Below are positions 61,667-64,000 of a DNA stretch of 64,000 bases, piece by piece. Within the stretch, counting starts at the first letter, position 1. Each line of letters begins with the position of its first letter. A program made the translations under genes and the position numbers. Under the pieces are notes generated by a model, which saw only the letters and a program-made list of their open reading frames with translations, made no database searches and was not told the origin of the DNA. The stretch is from Streptomyces sp. R41 (lineage in GTDB: Bacteria; Actinomycetota; Actinomycetes; Streptomycetales; Streptomycetaceae). The DNA is taken from positions 4,278,001-4,342,000 of the forward strand of contig NZ_CP163443.1 of the NCBI RefSeq assembly GCF_041053055.1, read 5' to 3'.

Positions 61667-62314
61667 TCACGACCTCCTGTTGAGGTACGCCAGTACCGCC
61701 AGCACCCTCCGGTGTCCGCTGTCGGTCGACGGCAGGTCCAGCTTCAGGAACACGTTGCCGATGTGTTTGCTGACGGCGCTGTCGGAGAGGACCAGCGTCT
61801 TGCCGATGGTCGTGTTGTCGAGGCCCTCGGCCATCAGCTTGAGGACCTCGCGTTCGCGCGGGGTGAGCGAGTCGAGGGGTGAGTCACGACGGCGGGTGAG
61901 GAGTTCGGTGACGACCTCGGGGTCCAGGGCCGTACCGCCGGCCGCGACCCGGTCCAGCGCGTCGAGGAACTCGTCGACCCGGCCGACGCGATCCTTGAGC
62001 AGATAGCCCACCCCGCTCGCTCCGCCACCGAGCAACTCGGCCGCGTACGACTCCTCGACGTACTGCGAGAGCACGAGCACCGGCAGCCCGGGGATCTCCG
62101 CCCGTGCGGCGAGTGCCGCGCGCAGTCCCTCGTCGCGGAAGCCGGGCGGCATCCTGACGTCGAGGACAGCTATGTCCGGGCGATGCTTCAGGAGAGCCGG
62201 AAGCACCTCGGGCCCGCTGCCCGCGACGGCCACGACCTCGTGCCCGGCCGAGGTCAGCAGCAGCACCAGCCCCTCCCGCAGCAGGGCGTTGTCCTCGGCG
62301 ATCACCACACGCAC
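61667..62314 (-). CDS. NarL/LuxR-type response regulator
   Basis: A 215-residue two-component regulator starting at GTG 62314. The receiver domain has the acidic pocket (AEDN), phospho-acceptor Asp52 in VLDVRM and Lys107 in GYLLKDR. The C-terminal LuxR helix-turn-helix spans about 148-192 (LTPREREVLKLMAEGLDN, then SDSAVSKHIGNVFLKL). It lies 25 bases after the histidine kinase gene on the same strand and should be its partner. Targets are unknown. Confidence 0.94.
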   Translation of the reverse strand: MRVVIAEDNALLREGLVLLLTSAGHEVVAVAGSGPEVLPALLKHRPDIAVLDVRMPPGFRDEGLRAALAARAEIPGLPVLVLSQYVEESYAAELLGGGASGVGYLLKDRVGRVDEFLDALDRVAAGGTALDPEVVTELLTRRRDSPLDSLTPREREVLKLMAEGLDNTTIGKTLVLSDSAVSKHIGNVFLKLDLPSTDSGHRRVLAVLAYLNRRS

Positions 62315-62339
62315 GGCAGCGCTCCCCCGGTCGTTCCCG

Positions 62340-63533
62340 TCACCACACGCACGGCAGCTCCACTTCGATCACCGTCGGCCCCCCTGCGGGGCTGGTCAGC
62401 GTCAACGTCCCGTCGAGCGCGGCGACCCGTCGCTGCATGCCGAGCAGCCCGGAGCCGCCGGCTTCTCCCCCAGAGCTGAACGCCTGGGAGGTGCCCCCGG
62501 CACCGCCGCGCCCCTCGTCCCGTACGACCACCCGCAACCCGGCGGGCAGCCCGAGCAGTTGGACCGACGCCCGCTCCGCCCCGCTGTGCTTCGCCGCGTT
62601 CGTCAACGACTCGGCGACCACGAAGTACGCCGCCGCCTCGACCGCAGCCGGGGCCCGGGCCCCGCTCTCGTCCCCGTCCTGCAGTCCCTCGACGCCCACC
62701 GTGACATCGAGCCCGCTGCTCGCGGCGAGCGCCCGTACCGCGCCCGCGAGTCCCCGGTCGGTGAGGATCGGCGGATGGATGCCGCGCACCACGTGCCGCA
62801 GCTCCGTCAGGGCCGCCTCGGCCTGGTCCTGGGCGTCGTCGAGGAGTTTGCGCGCGGCGTCGGGGTCGCGGTCGTACGCCCGTTTCGCGAGGCCGATCCG
62901 CATCGAGAGGGAGACCAGGCGTGCCTGCGTGCCGTCGTGCAGGTCCCGTTCGATGCGGCGCAGTTCGGCACCGTGCGCAGCGATCGCACCCGCCCGGGTC
63001 TCGGTCAGCTCCTCGACCCGCTCGGCCAGCCGCGCCTTCGGAGACGGCTTGAGCAAGGCGGTGGACCAGGACGCGTCGAGGTCGGCGAGCCGGCTGATCA
63101 GCGGGAGGACGACGGCCTCGCGACCCAGCAGCCCCTGCCACACGCCGTCGACGACCAGGCCCAGCGGCCACAGCGGCAGTGCCGGCAGCACGAGGAAGCC
63201 ATAGCCGTAGTGCAGGACCATCCAGCGCAGGTCGGTGAAGGTGCCGGGGTCGCGGACCGCCGTGCGCAGCCGCTCGCGCAGCGGGCCCTCGATGGTCAGA
63301 TACGCCTCGGGGATCTCCCGGCCCGTCCACGCGGCGACCATGCGCCGCTTGGCCCCGGCCATCCGCCGTATCAGCAGCACCGTCTCCGGCAGCAGCCCGG
63401 CACCGACCACGGCGAGCGTGCCGACGGCCGCGATCAGCAGCACGGTGATGAAGATGATCGAGCCGAAGGCCAGCACGGCGGCCGTCGCGAGCTGGACCGT
63501 GGCCCGCGCCGCCTGCCGCACCGTCTTCCACAT
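62340..63533 (-). CDS. Sensor histidine kinase (HisKA_3 type)
   Basis: A 397-residue membrane kinase from ATG 63533. Two to three membrane segments (AAVLAFGSIIFITVLLIAAVG, and a pair near 105-135) embed a sensor domain of the DUF4118/putative-sensor style. The phospho-acceptor is His199 in ERDLHDGTQARLV. The ATP-binding domain has VVAESLTNAAKHSGA (N box) and a GSGLLGMQRRV G box. It forms an operon with the response regulator downstream. Confidence 0.92.
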   Translation of the reverse strand: MWKTVRQAARATVQLATAAVLAFGSIIFITVLLIAAVGTLAVVGAGLLPETVLLIRRMAGAKRRMVAAWTGREIPEAYLTIEGPLRERLRTAVRDPGTFTDLRWMVLHYGYGFLVLPALPLWPLGLVVDGVWQGLLGREAVVLPLISRLADLDASWSTALLKPSPKARLAERVEELTETRAGAIAAHGAELRRIERDLHDGTQARLVSLSMRIGLAKRAYDRDPDAARKLLDDAQDQAEAALTELRHVVRGIHPPILTDRGLAGAVRALAASSGLDVTVGVEGLQDGDESGARAPAAVEAAAYFVVAESLTNAAKHSGAERASVQLLGLPAGLRVVVRDEGRGGAGGTSQAFSSGGEAGGSGLLGMQRRVAALDGTLTLTSPAGGPTVIEVELPCVW

Positions 63534-63702
63534 GCCGATCAGATTAGCTGCGCGATGGTGCAGCCAGCTGCACCATCGATTCGGCAGCGCACTCCCTCGT
63601 GGCGGCCAGCGGCCCACGGGATCGTTGATCTCGGAAGTTCACGGCCCCGCGCTCGGGGCTCACGGCCCACCCGCAGGGGCCCCGCCCGAAAGGAAACTCC
63701 TC

Positions 63703-63885
63703 ATGAAGTCGCTGCTCGCCTCGAAGCCCGTCCTCTGGTTCCTGTTCCTGTTCAACCTCGCCGTCGCCGCGGCCGCCCCCTTCGTGGTCGACGGCACGCA
63801 GGGCGTCATGACCGCGGTCGGCATGGGCGTCGTCTCGCTGGGAGCAGGCGTCAACCTCCTCAAGGGCCGCCGGACAACGGCGTGA
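63703..63885 (+). CDS. Small two-helix membrane protein
   Basis: A 60-residue protein starting at ATG 63703 with AAAGGA upstream. Two hydrophobic segments (VLWFLFLFNLAVAAAAPFVV and VMTAVGMGVVSLGAGVNLL) are joined by a short loop, and the tail is basic (KGRRTTA). It is divergent from the histidine kinase gene and could be its target or partner. The last codons and the stop are repeated in tandem downstream. The function is unknown. Confidence 0.75.
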   Translation: MKSLLASKPVLWFLFLFNLAVAAAAPFVVDGTQGVMTAVGMGVVSLGAGVNLLKGRRTTA

Positions 63886-63947
63886 CCGGTCTCCTCAAGG
63901 GCCGCCGGGCAACAGCGTGACCGGTCTCCTCGGAGGCCGCCGCGTGA
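63856..63947 (+). repeat. 35-base tandem repeat at stop codon
   Basis: CTCCTC-type units start at 63856, 63891 and 63926 (spacing exactly 35). The first holds the last codons and stop of the small membrane protein. A GTGA at 63882 and another at 63917 create overlapping short frames: 63882-63920 (VTGLLKGRRATA) and 63917-63961. Confidence 0.8.
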
Positions 63948-64000
63948 TCACAACGCCTTGAGCGCCGCCGCCGTGGCCCGGGCCAGACTCGCCAGGTACC
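63948..64000 (-). CDS. C-terminal end of unidentified protein (partial)
   Basis: On the minus strand the last 17 codons before TGA at 63948-63950 read YLASLARATAAALKAL, a plausible helical C-terminus. The gene enters from beyond the window. The stop overlaps the second short frame of the 35-base repeat on the other strand. Too little is visible for identification. Confidence 0.4.
   Translation of the reverse strand, partial: YLASLARATAAALKAL

Overview
The window is high-GC actinobacterial DNA and almost certainly comes from a Streptomyces chromosome. The evidence is third-position GC bias, frequent GTG starts and ATGA/GTGA overlaps, a tmRNA whose tag reads ANTKRDSFALAA, the matA-matB pair, and the gene order smpB / S41 peptidase / ftsX-ftsE / prfB / two Ser-Thr kinases. 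As I recall it, this order matches the S. coelicolor region around SCO2962-SCO2983. No database was searched.

Layout. (1) 1-7163: an accessory cassette on the minus strand with visibly lower GC in its middle. It encodes lipoproteins, exported four-cysteine proteins, an ESX/EspC-like small protein, a WXG-like putative type VII substrate and two related 200-residue proteins. A segment of about 2 kb (lipoprotein, exported protein and the tail of an acyltransferase) occurs twice. (2) 6959-11678: matA, matB and an acyltransferase in one overlapping operon, likely for a PNAG-type extracellular glycan. (3) 11831-14799: a LysR regulator divergent from an MFS transporter, then a small membrane protein. 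(4) 15031-24442: an alpha-xyloside utilisation operon of tandem LacI-type operators, ABC binding protein, two permeases, alpha-xylosidase, LacI regulator and a secreted GH3 enzyme. (5) 24497-38812: a conserved core with ssrA, smpB, a PDZ-S41 protease, ftsX, ftsE, a zinc-ribbon microprotein, an LAETG sortase substrate, prfB, pkaB, pkaA and a divergent FHA/FtsK-like protein. (6) 39149-43219: a second sugar ABC operon whose permease junction is expanded into tandem 92-base repeats. (7) 43395-59946: a cell-wall glycopolymer region with three tandem GT2-glycerophosphotransferase fusions, polytopic membrane proteins, a GT-C and a GT87 mannosyltransferase-like protein, a GT2 and galE, interrupted by the ohr/ohrR pair. 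(8) 59989-64000: an ADP-ribosylglycohydrolase, a methyltransferase, a NarL-type two-component pair, a 60-residue membrane protein and the end of a further gene.

Three features stand out. At 41886-42310 a chain of short reading frames is linked by ATGA overlaps between two permease genes, each with its own ribosome-binding site. Similar tandem duplication at stop codons recurs at 14353 and 63856. The type VII-like cassette carries a mosaic duplication. The FHA/FtsK-like protein next to the kinases has arginine in place of the Walker A lysine. Neither sugar ABC operon has an ATPase gene, which fits the shared MsiK-type ATPase known in streptomycetes.
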